Part shown: one piece after another, positions 1 through 8,841 of the stretch | How positions within the stretch are numbered: the first letter of the stretch is position 1 | Layout: each line of letters begins with the position of its first letter | Source of the DNA: an archaeon 13_1_40CM_2_52_13 | Lineage (GTDB): Archaea > Thermoproteota > Bathyarchaeia > 40CM-2-53-6 | Direction: 5' to 3' | Length of the DNA: 32,381 bases | Assembly (NCBI GenBank): GCA_001919285.1 | Contig: MNHO01000051.1 | Location: forward strand, 1 to 32,381 | The notes under the pieces: model-generated | Told to the model about the DNA's origin: nothing | The model's input: only the letters and a program-made list of their open reading frames with translations | The model's database searches: none | Program-made: the position numbers and the translations under genes

Positions 1-44
1 TGTTGAGGAAAAATTTGCCGTTGTTCTTTGCAGTTGGACAAGGC

Positions 45-54
45 TTTTTATAAA
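45..54 (+). promoter_or_regulatory. Archaeal TATA box (tttttataaa) upstream of EF-1alpha
   Basis: AT-rich TTTTTATAAA about 52 nt upstream of the ATG at 107, in an otherwise mixed-composition leader. Confidence 0.55.
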
Positions 55-106
55 GACCGCAGAGTTTCTTCTCTCTGTTTCACGTAAGGAGAGAATGAAC
101 TAGACA

Positions 107-1420
107 ATGTCCGCAAAGCCCCATCTCAACCTGATAGTGATGGGTCACGTAGACCATGGCAAGAGCACGCTGACAGGCCACTTACTGTTCGATGCCGGAT
201 ACATCGATCAGAAAACGATTGATAATTACGCGAAAGAATCAGAGAAGACTGGAGCAGGCGACACCTTCAAGTTCGCCTGGGTCCTAGACACGATCAAAGA
301 GGAACGAGAGAGAGGAGTCACCATCGACCTCTCATTCCAGAAATTCGAGACCCCTCACAACTTCTACACGATCATCGATGCGCCAGGACACCGCGACTTC
401 ATCAAGAACATGATTACAGGGGCTAGCCAGGCGGATGTTGCCATACTCGTAATTTCTGCAAAGAAGGGAGAGTTCGAAGTAGCCATTGGACCTGGAGGCC
501 AGGCACGCGAACACGCATACCTCGCGAGGACCCTGGGCGTTAAACAACTGGTTGTAGCCATCAACAAGATGGATGACCAGACGGTCAAGTACACTGAAGA
601 GCGTTACAAGGAAGCCAGAAAGGAACTGGAAGGACTGCTGAAGACGGTTGGATATGATGTTTCCAAGATCAATTTCGTTCCGACCAGCGGATGGCTCGGA
701 GACAACCTGGCGAAGAAGAGCGCCAATACTCCATGGTACAAGGGTCCAAGCATACTGGATGCGTTGGATGCTATTGTCCCACCCGCTAAGCCTCTCGACA
801 AGCCACTGAGAGTTCCAATCCAAGACGTATACACCATAACCGGAGTCGGGACTGTGCCCGTGGGACGTGTTGAGACGGGAGTGTTGAAGGACGGGGACAA
901 AGTCATCTTCATGCCCTCTGGCAAAGTCGGCGAGTGCAAGACGATCGAGACACACCATGTCAGAATGACCAAGGCCGAACCCGGAGACAACATCGGGTTC
1001 AACATCCGTGGTGTTGCCAAGAATGAGATTGGGAGAGGCGAGGTCATGGGTCACACGGACAACCCGCCAACAGTCGCAAAAGCATTCGTCGGCCAGATCA
1101 TTGTCATTTACCATCCAACCGCCATCGCTGCCGGATACACTCCGGTGCTACACGCTCACACGGCTACGGTGGGGGTAACCTTCGAAGAACTGATACGCAA
1201 GCTGGACCCGCGAACCGGTCAGGTAGTCGAGGAGAAGCCCTCGTTCCTCAAAGTAGGCGACAGCGCTCTCGTCAAAATGAGACCTCTAAGACCGATGGTG
1301 CTCGAAAACTTCAAGGACATTCCAGAGCTTGGAAGATTCGCAATCCGCGACATGGGAGCCACGGTCGGCGTGGGAGTCGTTCAAGAGATTAAGGAAAAGG
1401 GCGAGATTCCTAAAGCGTAG
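107..1420 (+). CDS. tuf: Translation elongation factor EF-1 alpha (archaeal EF-Tu equivalent)
   Basis: [17 protein letters not shown] and NKMD GTPase motifs; full-length 437 aa aEF1A-like protein. Confidence 0.98.
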   Translation: MSAKPHLNLIVMGHVDHGKSTLTGHLLFDAGYIDQKTIDNYAKESEKTGAGDTFKFAWVLDTIKEERERGVTIDLSFQKFETPHNFYTIIDAPGHRDFIKNMITGASQADVAILVISAKKGEFEVAIGPGGQAREHAYLARTLGVKQLVVAINKMDDQTVKYTEERYKEARKELEGLLKTVGYDVSKINFVPTSGWLGDNLAKKSANTPWYKGPSILDALDAIVPPAKPLDKPLRVPIQDVYTITGVGTVPVGRVETGVLKDGDKVIFMPSGKVGECKTIETHHVRMTKAEPGDNIGFNIRGVAKNEIGRGEVMGHTDNPPTVAKAFVGQIIVIYHPTAIAAGYTPVLHAHTATVGVTFEELIRKLDPRTGQVVEEKPSFLKVGDSALVKMRPLRPMVLENFKDIPELGRFAIRDMGATVGVGVVQEIKEKGEIPKA

Positions 1421-1621
1421 AATCCAACACGAACACTTCCCCTTCCGTATTCTTAGGTAACCGGATTTCGTCATTTATTCAAGCATAGCGTGGCAGCTAT
1501 TTCATCAAAAAGCATCCGAGCAGAACGGATCATTGTTGCCCTCAAGATACCAATGTTTTTAACAGTACAGGGGCGGGTTCTGAACTCCGCGAGAAACGTA
1601 GAATCATGAAGGTATCTTGGA

Positions 1622-1930
1622 ATGGTCTCCAAAGCTAGAATTCGACTGTCCAGCACGGACCCCCAGGATATCAACACAATATGCGCGGAAATCAAAGAGA
1701 TAGCGGACAAGACGGGCGTCAAGCTAAAGGGTCCGATTCCCCTTCCGACCAAGAAGCTGATGGTCCCAACCCGAAAGTCTCCCGCGGGCCAAGGCACAAA
1801 CACCTTCGACAAGTGGGAGATGAGGATCCATAAACGGCTCATCGATGTCGATCCGAACGAGCGTTTTTTGAAACGGTTGATGAGGATTCGAGCCCCGGAC
1901 GACGTTTTTATCGAGATTGAACTAGTGTAG
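1622..1930 (+). CDS. rps10: 30S ribosomal protein S10 (archaeal uS10)
   Basis: [43 protein letters not shown]...[20 protein letters not shown] is typical uS10; lies directly after EF-1alpha, as is usual in archaea. Confidence 0.97.
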   Translation: MVSKARIRLSSTDPQDINTICAEIKEIADKTGVKLKGPIPLPTKKLMVPTRKSPAGQGTNTFDKWEMRIHKRLIDVDPNERFLKRLMRIRAPDDVFIEIELV

Positions 1931-3572
1931 CGCTAACTCTGTTTTTTCGCAGCCTTCCTGTTTTTCGATCTTTCGGCGTGTGTCGCCAATAGAGGGCAAC
2001 ACTTCCGATCAAGATGGTGGTGGCCAGTCCGGTCGAAAAATACGAGGTCTTTCCTTGGGAGACGTTGACGTGTACGAAGACATTGATTGCTACATTGCTG
2101 TTGTACGCTGTCAAGGCCGCGTATCTCTGCCCCAGGCCTAGGTTCCAGGCTGCTGAGAGTCTAAAGGCAGTCGACACTGCGGTGTCGCTTGGTCCGATCT
2201 GACCTTGCTCCGGTGACCCGTATAGTAGGGGGGAGAGCCCGACGGGTGCGTCGTTGCCGTTGGCCGAGACACTCAGGTAGACAGAGTCGCCAGCAGGCTT
2301 CTGAACCGATGCCGGAACATTCTTGGACCCTCCCTGCTCCAGTTCGATACTGTTCGTTGCGCTAATCGAAATGGGGACTGGTAGGCTAGCGTTAACGTAT
2401 CCGATCTCTCCCAGTCCAAATGCTACAAACCAGACGAGATTCCCGGGTCCGGGAGACGCCCACCAGATGTACGGGGGAGTAACAGCTGGGACAGTGTATT
2501 CGATCAAGGTTCCATCGGATGGGTCGTACCGGGCGACTCTTCCCGCATAATGTTCAGAGAACCATATCAACCCACTGGAATCGAGGGAGATCGCGTTCGG
2601 CAGACCAACGGCACAGTCCGCGAATGACGCTGAGCAATATCCAATCGGAAACACCTTCCACTCGAGCGTGGAAGGGTTGAAGCTTCCGAACTGGTTGCTT
2701 CCGTGATCCGTAAACCATACAGTGCCGTTTCGGTCAATGGCCAATTGGATCGGAAATGTGATTTCGACGCCACTAGGCGGGCCGTAGTCAGTTATGGTGC
2801 ATGAAGTAGACCGGCAGGGGGTCAGATGTCCTAGCCTTTTCGCGGCTGTCTCTGCAAACCATATGGTTCCGTCCGGTGCGGTCGTGATACCTTGTAGCGA
2901 GGCGTTGGGGGCTGGAGCGTTGTAGAGGTTAGGGGGTTCTCTGGTTGAGGGATCATACTCTGCAATCTGGTTAGTACCAAGCAGCGTCAGCCAGATCCTT
3001 CCCGTAGGATCTATCGTCATAAATTGGGGACTACCCTTGGGAAAGGTCAGTTCGACGGTCAAGTTTCCCGGAGGGGCGTTTTGGTTGTAGTAGGCGAGGC
3101 TGTCGTTTTCGAGGAACCAGACCCTGTTCAAGGTCTGATCGTATACGATATCGCTCGGAATCGCGTTAACAAGTGAAACCACGGGTTTCGGACCGACGCC
3201 GATGGTGTACTTTACGATCTGGGCCCGGGGAGGTTGGATGACATTGTTGATTATGTTTCCCTGTTTGATCGTAACCACCCACACGGTCTTGTTGCTTGCC
3301 GGATAGAGGACGAACGGTACAAAGTCGGACGAGTTCTGTGAAATGGGAAACGTCGTGATGTAGGGGCTTGTCTGGGTTGGACTGCCCTGGTATAGGACCG
3401 GCGAAGAAAAATGAATCGATCTGCTGAGAGGAACTCCTACGGAGTATGAAGAGATAGGCAGGATAACCGTCAGTAGAATTATTGAGGCTGTCAGGGATCC
3501 AATGCGATTCGTTCCAGTCCACTCTACGAAACGTTTAGTGTTCCGTATAGCATCGACCAGTGTACGCTGCAC
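1908..3572 (-). CDS. Secreted/membrane-anchored beta-propeller protein, virginiamycin B lyase (Vgb)/streptogramin lyase-like
   Basis: Repeated blades such as '[23 protein letters not shown]', '[19 protein letters not shown]', '[23 protein letters not shown]', '[23 protein letters not shown]'; N-terminal and C-terminal hydrophobic segments. True start may lie downstream of 3572 because the ORF overlaps the upstream gene. Confidence 0.8.
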   Translation of the reverse strand: MQRTLVDAIRNTKRFVEWTGTNRIGSLTASIILLTVILPISSYSVGVPLSRSIHFSSPVLYQGSPTQTSPYITTFPISQNSSDFVPFVLYPASNKTVWVVTIKQGNIINNVIQPPRAQIVKYTIGVGPKPVVSLVNAIPSDIVYDQTLNRVWFLENDSLAYYNQNAPPGNLTVELTFPKGSPQFMTIDPTGRIWLTLLGTNQIAEYDPSTREPPNLYNAPAPNASLQGITTAPDGTIWFAETAAKRLGHLTPCRSTSCTITDYGPPSGVEITFPIQLAIDRNGTVWFTDHGSNQFGSFNPSTLEWKVFPIGYCSASFADCAVGLPNAISLDSSGLIWFSEHYAGRVARYDPSDGTLIEYTVPAVTPPYIWWASPGPGNLVWFVAFGLGEIGYVNASLPVPISISATNSIELEQGGSKNVPASVQKPAGDSVYLSVSANGNDAPVGLSPLLYGSPEQGQIGPSDTAVSTAFRLSAAWNLGLGQRYAALTAYNSNVAINVFVHVNVSQGKTSYFSTGLATTILIGSVALYWRHTPKDRKTGRLRKNRVSATLVQSR

Positions 3573-4036
3573 AGAGTGTTGCAGTAGACTCTGAACTGGC
3601 CGGCCTTTGATGCTAGGAATTGTACGGTGAGTGATTGGCCGCCTTGGATTTCTGTTCCTCGTAAGGCGTAGAAGTCGACGGCGAAGCCGTGTGTCTGGGT
3701 ATCCTTATTCTCAATCTTGATGATCACCATTTCGCACTGGCGCACGTTCAATACCGGCCAGGGTTTCGTGGGAAACGATCCCGGGCGTAGCGCGCTGTCA
3801 TTGTAGCCGTTTACGTCTTCGACGATGGTGAAGCTACGAGTGGTGCTGGTTATCCCTGCACAAGGAGCGCCGGGGAGCCCAATCGCGAAGGTCATGATCC
3901 CGCCTCCCAGAGCCGCGGCCACTACGATCACGATAACTGCGAGCATCTTGTTCTTCAGCATAGGTCTGCCTGATGATTCGTAAGGGAGAACAAGAGAACC
4001 CTGTCCCAGAAAGTCGCTAATAGGGTCTTCGCCCAT
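3524..4036 (-). CDS. Membrane-anchored cupredoxin with CuA-like (COX2-type) motif; the initiator may be the internal ATG of MLKNKMLAV
   Basis: N-terminal TM segment (MLAVIVIVVAAALGGGIMTFAI), HGFAVDFY...[20 protein letters not shown], a C-x3-C-x2-H-x2-M copper-loop-like motif. Confidence 0.75.
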   Translation of the reverse strand: MGEDPISDFLGQGSLVLPYESSGRPMLKNKMLAVIVIVVAAALGGGIMTFAIGLPGAPCAGITSTTRSFTIVEDVNGYNDSALRPGSFPTKPWPVLNVRQCEMVIIKIENKDTQTHGFAVDFYALRGTEIQGGQSLTVQFLASKAGQFRVYCNTLCSVHWSMLYGTLNVS

Positions 4037-4222
4037 AATATCATCTAGATCATTATCGTCTCGTCTAACACCATCGTACCAGATTTCTCTGATCGAAGAT
4101 ATCTCTCCCCCTGATCAGGCGTTATCTCTGTCCCAAGCCACAGCGCGATAAAGTGAGCTATATGCTCATCAATTGTTGTCCGCTGAAGATATATTTGCAT
4201 AACATTGGGACCATGCCTCACA

Positions 4223-4405
4223 GCGGGGGTACCAGAGTCAGGTCAAACGCTGACCATATGGGCGGGTCGCGTCCTAGCATGCGCGCGCTACACTCAAGAC
4301 CCAAATTGAAGAGAGGTGTCGAGGATTGGTTGATGCCTCTGGGAGCGCGGGTGTGTTATCCCGTGGCGTAGGCCTTCGTGGGTTCGAATCCCACCCCCCG
4401 CACCA
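4223..4405 (+). tRNA. tRNA-Leu(CAA), three introns inferred; encoded CCA at 4403-4405
   Basis: Acceptor GCGGGGG (4223-4229)/CCCCCGC, T arm GTGGG-TTCGAAT-CCCAC, class II variable arm TGGCGTAGGCCTTC. Removing 4247-4257, 4267-4291 and 4299-4357 gives GCGGGGGTACCAGAGTCAGGTCAAATGGGCGGGACTCAAGATCCCGTGGCGTAGGCCTTCGTGGGTTCGAATCCCACCCCCCGCA (85 nt) with anticodon arm CGGGA-CTCAAGA-TCCCG. Confidence 0.92.
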
Positions 4406-4437
4406 CTCTCAAACGCGGAAATCACGAATTCGAATTG

Positions 4438-5481
4438 ATGGGGTATGGCGGACACAATTCGTCATTTCATTCGCAGGGGAACTCGCGGTCGAACATATTC
4501 AAAAATCTAAATCAAGTTGGTGCAACGACAGTTCACGGCGAAGTCGTAGTGGGCGGTGAGAGTCAAGCTTTGCAGGACGAGACTAGGGGTTTCCGAGAAG
4601 GAGAGCGGATTGCAAAGATCTCGGTGTGGACTCTGCTGGCTCTAGGCATCGTTGAAATAGTCTTCAGCATAGTAAGCGGCAGCATCTCCCTTCTCGCGGA
4701 TGGAATAGACTCGATCTCCGATGCAATAGTAAGCTTCTTCGTATGGACCGGCCTCCGCATCATCCGTCGAAGGCCAAGTCGGAGGTTCCAGTTCGGCTAC
4801 TACAAGGTCGAGAGTTTCACGGCTCTGATCACGGCCATCATACTCGTAGGCGTCTCCGCCTACATCTTCCTCCGATCCTACAGAGCGCTGCTTGACCCTG
4901 CACCTATCCGGCTGCCCCTCGCCGCCCTCATTGTCCTTCTAGCCGCGGGTCTAGGCTCCCTCTATCGTGCACTACAGATGCGTCGAATAGCGAACAGATA
5001 CAACATACTATCCCTCAAGGTTGACGCGAGAAATTCTATCAAAGACTCGTCCTCGTCCTTCGTGGCTTTTGCCAGCGTCCTCGTCTCGAGCTTCGGAATA
5101 CACCACGCGGACGCCATTGGAGGAATGCTGATAGCCGTCTACATCCTTACAGTTGCGTATGTTGCGCTGCGAGAGTCCAGCCTTGTACTCCTCGACGAGT
5201 TTCACGAGCCAGATCTCTCTCGCGAAATAGAGCGTCTCATACGGGCTCACCCGGATGTGAGCGGCATCCGGGATCTGAGACTTCGCCGGGCTGGACCATT
5301 CGTAGTAGGAGTTCTGGAGGTAGAGGTCGAGGGGAGTATGACACTCAATGAAGCGCACGAGGTCGCCACGCAGTTGGAAGCCTCGGTCAAGGCCCGGATC
5401 ACAGGTCTACGGAGACTGGTGGTTACTCCAGTCCCTGTGGTCGACCCTCACAAACACCCTCACGAACACTATGCACCTTGA
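4438..5481 (+). CDS. Cation diffusion facilitator (CDF) family transporter
   Basis: SGSISLLADGIDSISDAIVSFFVWTGLRI, FQFGYYKVESFTALITAIILVG, VDARNSIKDSSSS...; His-rich C-terminus (HKHPHEHYAP). The ORF-track start at 4378 lies inside the tRNA gene; first plausible ATG is 4438 or later. Confidence 0.88.
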   Translation: MGYGGHNSSFHSQGNSRSNIFKNLNQVGATTVHGEVVVGGESQALQDETRGFREGERIAKISVWTLLALGIVEIVFSIVSGSISLLADGIDSISDAIVSFFVWTGLRIIRRRPSRRFQFGYYKVESFTALITAIILVGVSAYIFLRSYRALLDPAPIRLPLAALIVLLAAGLGSLYRALQMRRIANRYNILSLKVDARNSIKDSSSSFVAFASVLVSSFGIHHADAIGGMLIAVYILTVAYVALRESSLVLLDEFHEPDLSREIERLIRAHPDVSGIRDLRLRRAGPFVVGVLEVEVEGSMTLNEAHEVATQLEASVKARITGLRRLVVTPVPVVDPHKHPHEHYAP

Positions 5482-5513
5482 GAGTGACAGTCCAGAGTGG
5501 ACGATGATCTGGA

Positions 5514-6128
5514 GTGGGCCGTAGGAAGATTGTGAGAGACGGCTACGACAAAATTGCATCCCAATACGCTGTTAAGCGGACCGCCAACTCAGAAGATATT
5601 CAACTTCTGAACCTGCTGGTAGCGCGTCTGCAACCGCGAAGCAAGGTATTGGACGCAGGCTGTGGCTCCGGATATCCTGTCTCGCAGTTTCTCTCCCAAT
5701 ATTTCCAGATCACAGGCGTCGACTTTGCCGCTGAGCAGATTCGACTAGCCAAGACAAATCTGCCCTATTCAACGTTCGTATGCAGCGATCTTACAAGGAT
5801 GCCTTTCAAGAAGGATGTCTTCGATGCACTCGTCTCATACTATGCTATCATCCACGTGCCCCGCCAGGAACATTCGAGGCTACTAGTCGACTTTCACAGG
5901 ATTCTAAAAACCGGCGGGCTAGCCTTGCTATGCTTGGGAGCCGGCGATCTTCCGGAAGATACCGCGGATTATCTCGGTACCGAGATGTTTTGGAGTCATT
6001 ATGACAAGGAGACAAATCTGAGGATGATGAAAGAGAGCGGATTCGAGGTACTTTGGTACAAGGTAGTCGGGGATCCGATCGACGCTGCTTCAGCCCACCT
6101 CTTCGTACTAGCACAAAAATTGGCGTGA
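5514..6128 (+). CDS. Class I SAM-dependent methyltransferase (GTG start)
   Basis: KVLDAGCGSGYPVSQFL (SAM motif I), ITGVDFAAEQI, YYAIIHVPRQEH, FHRILKTGGLALLCLG. Confidence 0.9.
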   Translation: MGRRKIVRDGYDKIASQYAVKRTANSEDIQLLNLLVARLQPRSKVLDAGCGSGYPVSQFLSQYFQITGVDFAAEQIRLAKTNLPYSTFVCSDLTRMPFKKDVFDALVSYYAIIHVPRQEHSRLLVDFHRILKTGGLALLCLGAGDLPEDTADYLGTEMFWSHYDKETNLRMMKESGFEVLWYKVVGDPIDAASAHLFVLAQKLA

Positions 6129-6224
6129 CCACGGGGGACTCTCAATGACGAGCGGGATGTTAGTAGGTGGTATTTGACGCGAGAACAGACCAGCTCTGGT
6201 TGGTCTTCACGAGACTCCATCTAA

Positions 6225-6962
6225 TCATAATCTAGTGTACCAGAGATAACAGAGAGCTCCCAGCATCGCGAACGCCACTGATGGTCCAACCAGGATCGAT
6301 ATTGGATACAGGGTCGAACCTTGGCTCTGAAGTTCTCTGAAAGCCTGCATCGCCCAAGTCATCGGGTTCGTCTGTACAATGGGTTGCACTATTGCCGGGA
6401 AGAGACTGACATCGTAGAATATCGTGCTCAGGAATGAGAGGTAGAGCTGTATCGCGCTTCTGACAGTTGCAAAAACCTCAATGGTAGAGGCGAAAGCTGA
6501 GACCGCTATCGAGAGACCGACTATGCCCAGAGAAAAGACCGCGACGATCACAAACGCCTCAACTAGTCGAGGGCTGAACAGGATTCCGTACAGATAGGAT
6601 ATGACGAGTGTGCCAGGAAAAGTAGCGACAACGCTGCGTGCGACTCCGCCTGTAATTCTGGAAAGGGCAAACACTCTGCGGGAGACGGGTAAAGTCAGAA
6701 GATACGAGGCCAGGTCTTTGATGTACTTCTCCCTCCAAATGTCCCGACCTGATTGAAACGCAGCGACCATGGCGGTTATCAGGTTGGAGCCCGGAGCGAT
6801 TCTCAGAAAGTAGCTGGAGCCGATAAGATTGCCAAAAGTTGCAGCGGTAACGAATAGATCTATGCAGAAATTAGCGAACATTATCCCGATCAGGAACGTG
6901 TCTGAGAAGAGTATCTTGACGTCTCTCTCGATGACACGTGAGATCAAGTGGATTGAGCTCAA
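6225..6962 (-). CDS. ABC-2 type transporter permease
   Basis: Six-TM-like hydrophobicity; 'KYIKDLASYLLTLPVSRRVFALSRITGGVARS' ABC-2 motif; 4-nt overlap with the upstream permease. Confidence 0.85.
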   Translation of the reverse strand: MSSIHLISRVIERDVKILFSDTFLIGIMFANFCIDLFVTAATFGNLIGSSYFLRIAPGSNLITAMVAAFQSGRDIWREKYIKDLASYLLTLPVSRRVFALSRITGGVARSVVATFPGTLVISYLYGILFSPRLVEAFVIVAVFSLGIVGLSIAVSAFASTIEVFATVRSAIQLYLSFLSTIFYDVSLFPAIVQPIVQTNPMTWAMQAFRELQSQGSTLYPISILVGPSVAFAMLGALCYLWYTRL

Positions 6963-7762
6963 GCGTAGACTCCTCCCTCTAACCGTCGGAAGTAGAAGGT
7001 GGCTCCAAGACCGAGAAAAATAGCAACAAAAGCCAAGAGTCCCACCAAACCTAGGACATCTAGACCCAGCCCCGTCAGTGCTGCTCTAGCGCTATCGGCC
7101 GCAAATGTGACGGGAGAAAAAGGTGCGAAAACTTTCACGTAGGCAGGCAAGAAGTTGAGTGGATATAGGGCAGTGCTTGCCCTTGTCACAGCCAGCTCCA
7201 ACAACGCCAACACCACGTCAAACCTATTCGCGCTACGCACGCTAACCGCCACGGTAATCGAGAGTCCTGTCACGCCAAATGCGATTAGAAACAAATCGAG
7301 AACTGCCCCGATAAGAGACAGGGGGTTTGCGAAGTTTTCCAATACTGCAACTATGACAAACATTGGTATCGTGTATATCATCGCTCGGACCGCGCCGCCC
7401 AGAGCCCGACCGATGATGAACTCACGCCTTGGGATCGGTAGAGTTAACAGGTAATCTAGCAAGCCTTCTTCGGCCTCCTCAAAAATATCGTAACCGATTA
7501 TGAAAGAGATCGAAGCAACTGTGGAGACTACAGCTCCTACGGCATAATAACGGAAGTAGTCAGGGTAACTTATGACAAGCCCGCTGATCAGATAGGCGAA
7601 GACGAACAGTTGGATGATGAAGGCCAGGCTTCTTGAGATTATGATCCATGGAGTCCTGAAGAGCGTCGCGATGTCTCTCCGGGCCATCTGAAGGACCAGC
7701 CTAGAGGTCGTCTGAGCCGACAGTTCACTCGAGTCTGTGACCTGTATAGTTGAGGAAGACAT
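6959..7762 (-). CDS. ABC-2 type transporter permease
   Basis: 'EAEEGLLDYLLTLPIPRREFIIGRALGGAVRAMIY' ABC-2 permease signature, multiple TM segments. Confidence 0.87.
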   Translation of the reverse strand: MSSSTIQVTDSSELSAQTTSRLVLQMARRDIATLFRTPWIIISRSLAFIIQLFVFAYLISGLVISYPDYFRYYAVGAVVSTVASISFIIGYDIFEEAEEGLLDYLLTLPIPRREFIIGRALGGAVRAMIYTIPMFVIVAVLENFANPLSLIGAVLDLFLIAFGVTGLSITVAVSVRSANRFDVVLALLELAVTRASTALYPLNFLPAYVKVFAPFSPVTFAADSARAALTGLGLDVLGLVGLLAFVAIFLGLGATFYFRRLEGGVYA

Positions 7763-8654
7763 CCTCTAACGTGACCTCTTTCAGATGAACACTGTCTATC
7801 TTGACGCCCCGGTTTGTAAGCGTCTCGACAATCTTCGGCAGGAGCAGCCTACCACCACTCAGGTAGATAGTGACTTTGTTGCTCTCTTGAGTCACATCCT
7901 GGACTTCGCTAAACTGCGTAAGCAGATCGGTTGGACACTCCTGTCCATCACCCAGTGTCAGTTCTAGTACCTCCCCGCCTTTCGTCTTGCTCTTCAACTG
8001 CTCAGGCGTATCGATGGCCACGAGTCTGCCAAGATTTACGATCGCTACTCTGTCTGATAGCCTCTCGGCCTCATCCATCATGTTCGTCGCAACAATTACG
8101 GTAGAGCCTTCGTCTCTAAGTTCCCGAATCATCTTCCACATCAACAACCGACTTGGAACGTCAAGGAAAGCAGTGGGCTCGTCAAAGACAGCGATCTTGG
8201 GGCGCTGAGCTAGGACCTTACAATCCTCGACCTTCTTTCGCATTCCACCGCTCATCAGCCAGGTCCTCTTGTTCCTCGCCTCCCACAGATCGACAGCTTT
8301 CAAGACCTTCTCGACACGAGTCTCGCGCTCTGCCTTGTCGAGGTTCGTTGTCATCTTCAGATGCCAGTTGAGGACGTCAAACGCTCCGAGTATTCCATCT
8401 ACACGAGGGTCCTGGAAAGCGATTCCAATCATCTTTCGCACATCATTCGGATGCTGAACAACATCCAATCCGTTAACCGAGATCTTGCCGCTCGTGGGCC
8501 GATAGACCGTGCCCATCATTAGCATTAGGGTCGTTTTGCCTGCTCCATTAGGACCCAGGAGGCCAAGAATTTCTTCGTCCTTAATGGTCATCGAAAATTC
8601 TTTGACCGCGTCAAGAGTGCCGAATCTCTTGCCAGCCTTATCGAAGCCAATCAA
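7725..8654 (-). CDS. ABC transporter ATP-binding protein (DrrA/NatA-like), TTG start
   Basis: Walker A GPNGAGKTT, signature MSGGMRKK, Walker B KIAVFDEPTAFLD; the H-loop position is Asn (VATNMMDEAERL). Confidence 0.93.
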   Translation of the reverse strand: MIGFDKAGKRFGTLDAVKEFSMTIKDEEILGLLGPNGAGKTTLMLMMGTVYRPTSGKISVNGLDVVQHPNDVRKMIGIAFQDPRVDGILGAFDVLNWHLKMTTNLDKAERETRVEKVLKAVDLWEARNKRTWLMSGGMRKKVEDCKVLAQRPKIAVFDEPTAFLDVPSRLLMWKMIRELRDEGSTVIVATNMMDEAERLSDRVAIVNLGRLVAIDTPEQLKSKTKGGEVLELTLGDGQECPTDLLTQFSEVQDVTQESNKVTIYLSGGRLLLPKIVETLTNRGVKIDSVHLKEVTLEDVFLNYTGHRLE

Positions 8655-8708
8655 AACAATTTTTCACCGTGGAAAGATGAGATTTTCTTGACGTCTGGTA
8701 GGACGCCT

Positions 8709-8726
8709 GAAATATCGATATTTCAA
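8709..8726. promoter_or_regulatory. Perfect 18-bp palindrome TGAAATATCGATATTTCA, candidate operator
   Basis: Sequence equals its own reverse complement; lies 55-72 bp upstream of the ABC ATPase start at 8654. Confidence 0.45.
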
Positions 8727-8841
8727 CAATTGCCAGAACTAGACGCTCACACAACACGGTTTTTAGCCGGGCTGGTATTCCAAATCTGAACTGAGATGCT
8801 TCATTCGCCAAATTAGGCGGAAGATATTCGAGTTGACGATA

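Noticed and set aside
332-1114. Long minus-strand ORFs (260 aa and 147 aa) opposite EF-1alpha
   Set aside because: Shadow ORFs antisense to an unmistakable EF-1alpha gene; translations resemble no protein family.
4326-4559. ORF-track proteins starting inside the tRNA gene (4326-4559, and the N-terminus of 4378-5481)
   Set aside because: Their 5' portions are tRNA-Leu sequence; the CDF gene most likely starts at 4438 or later.
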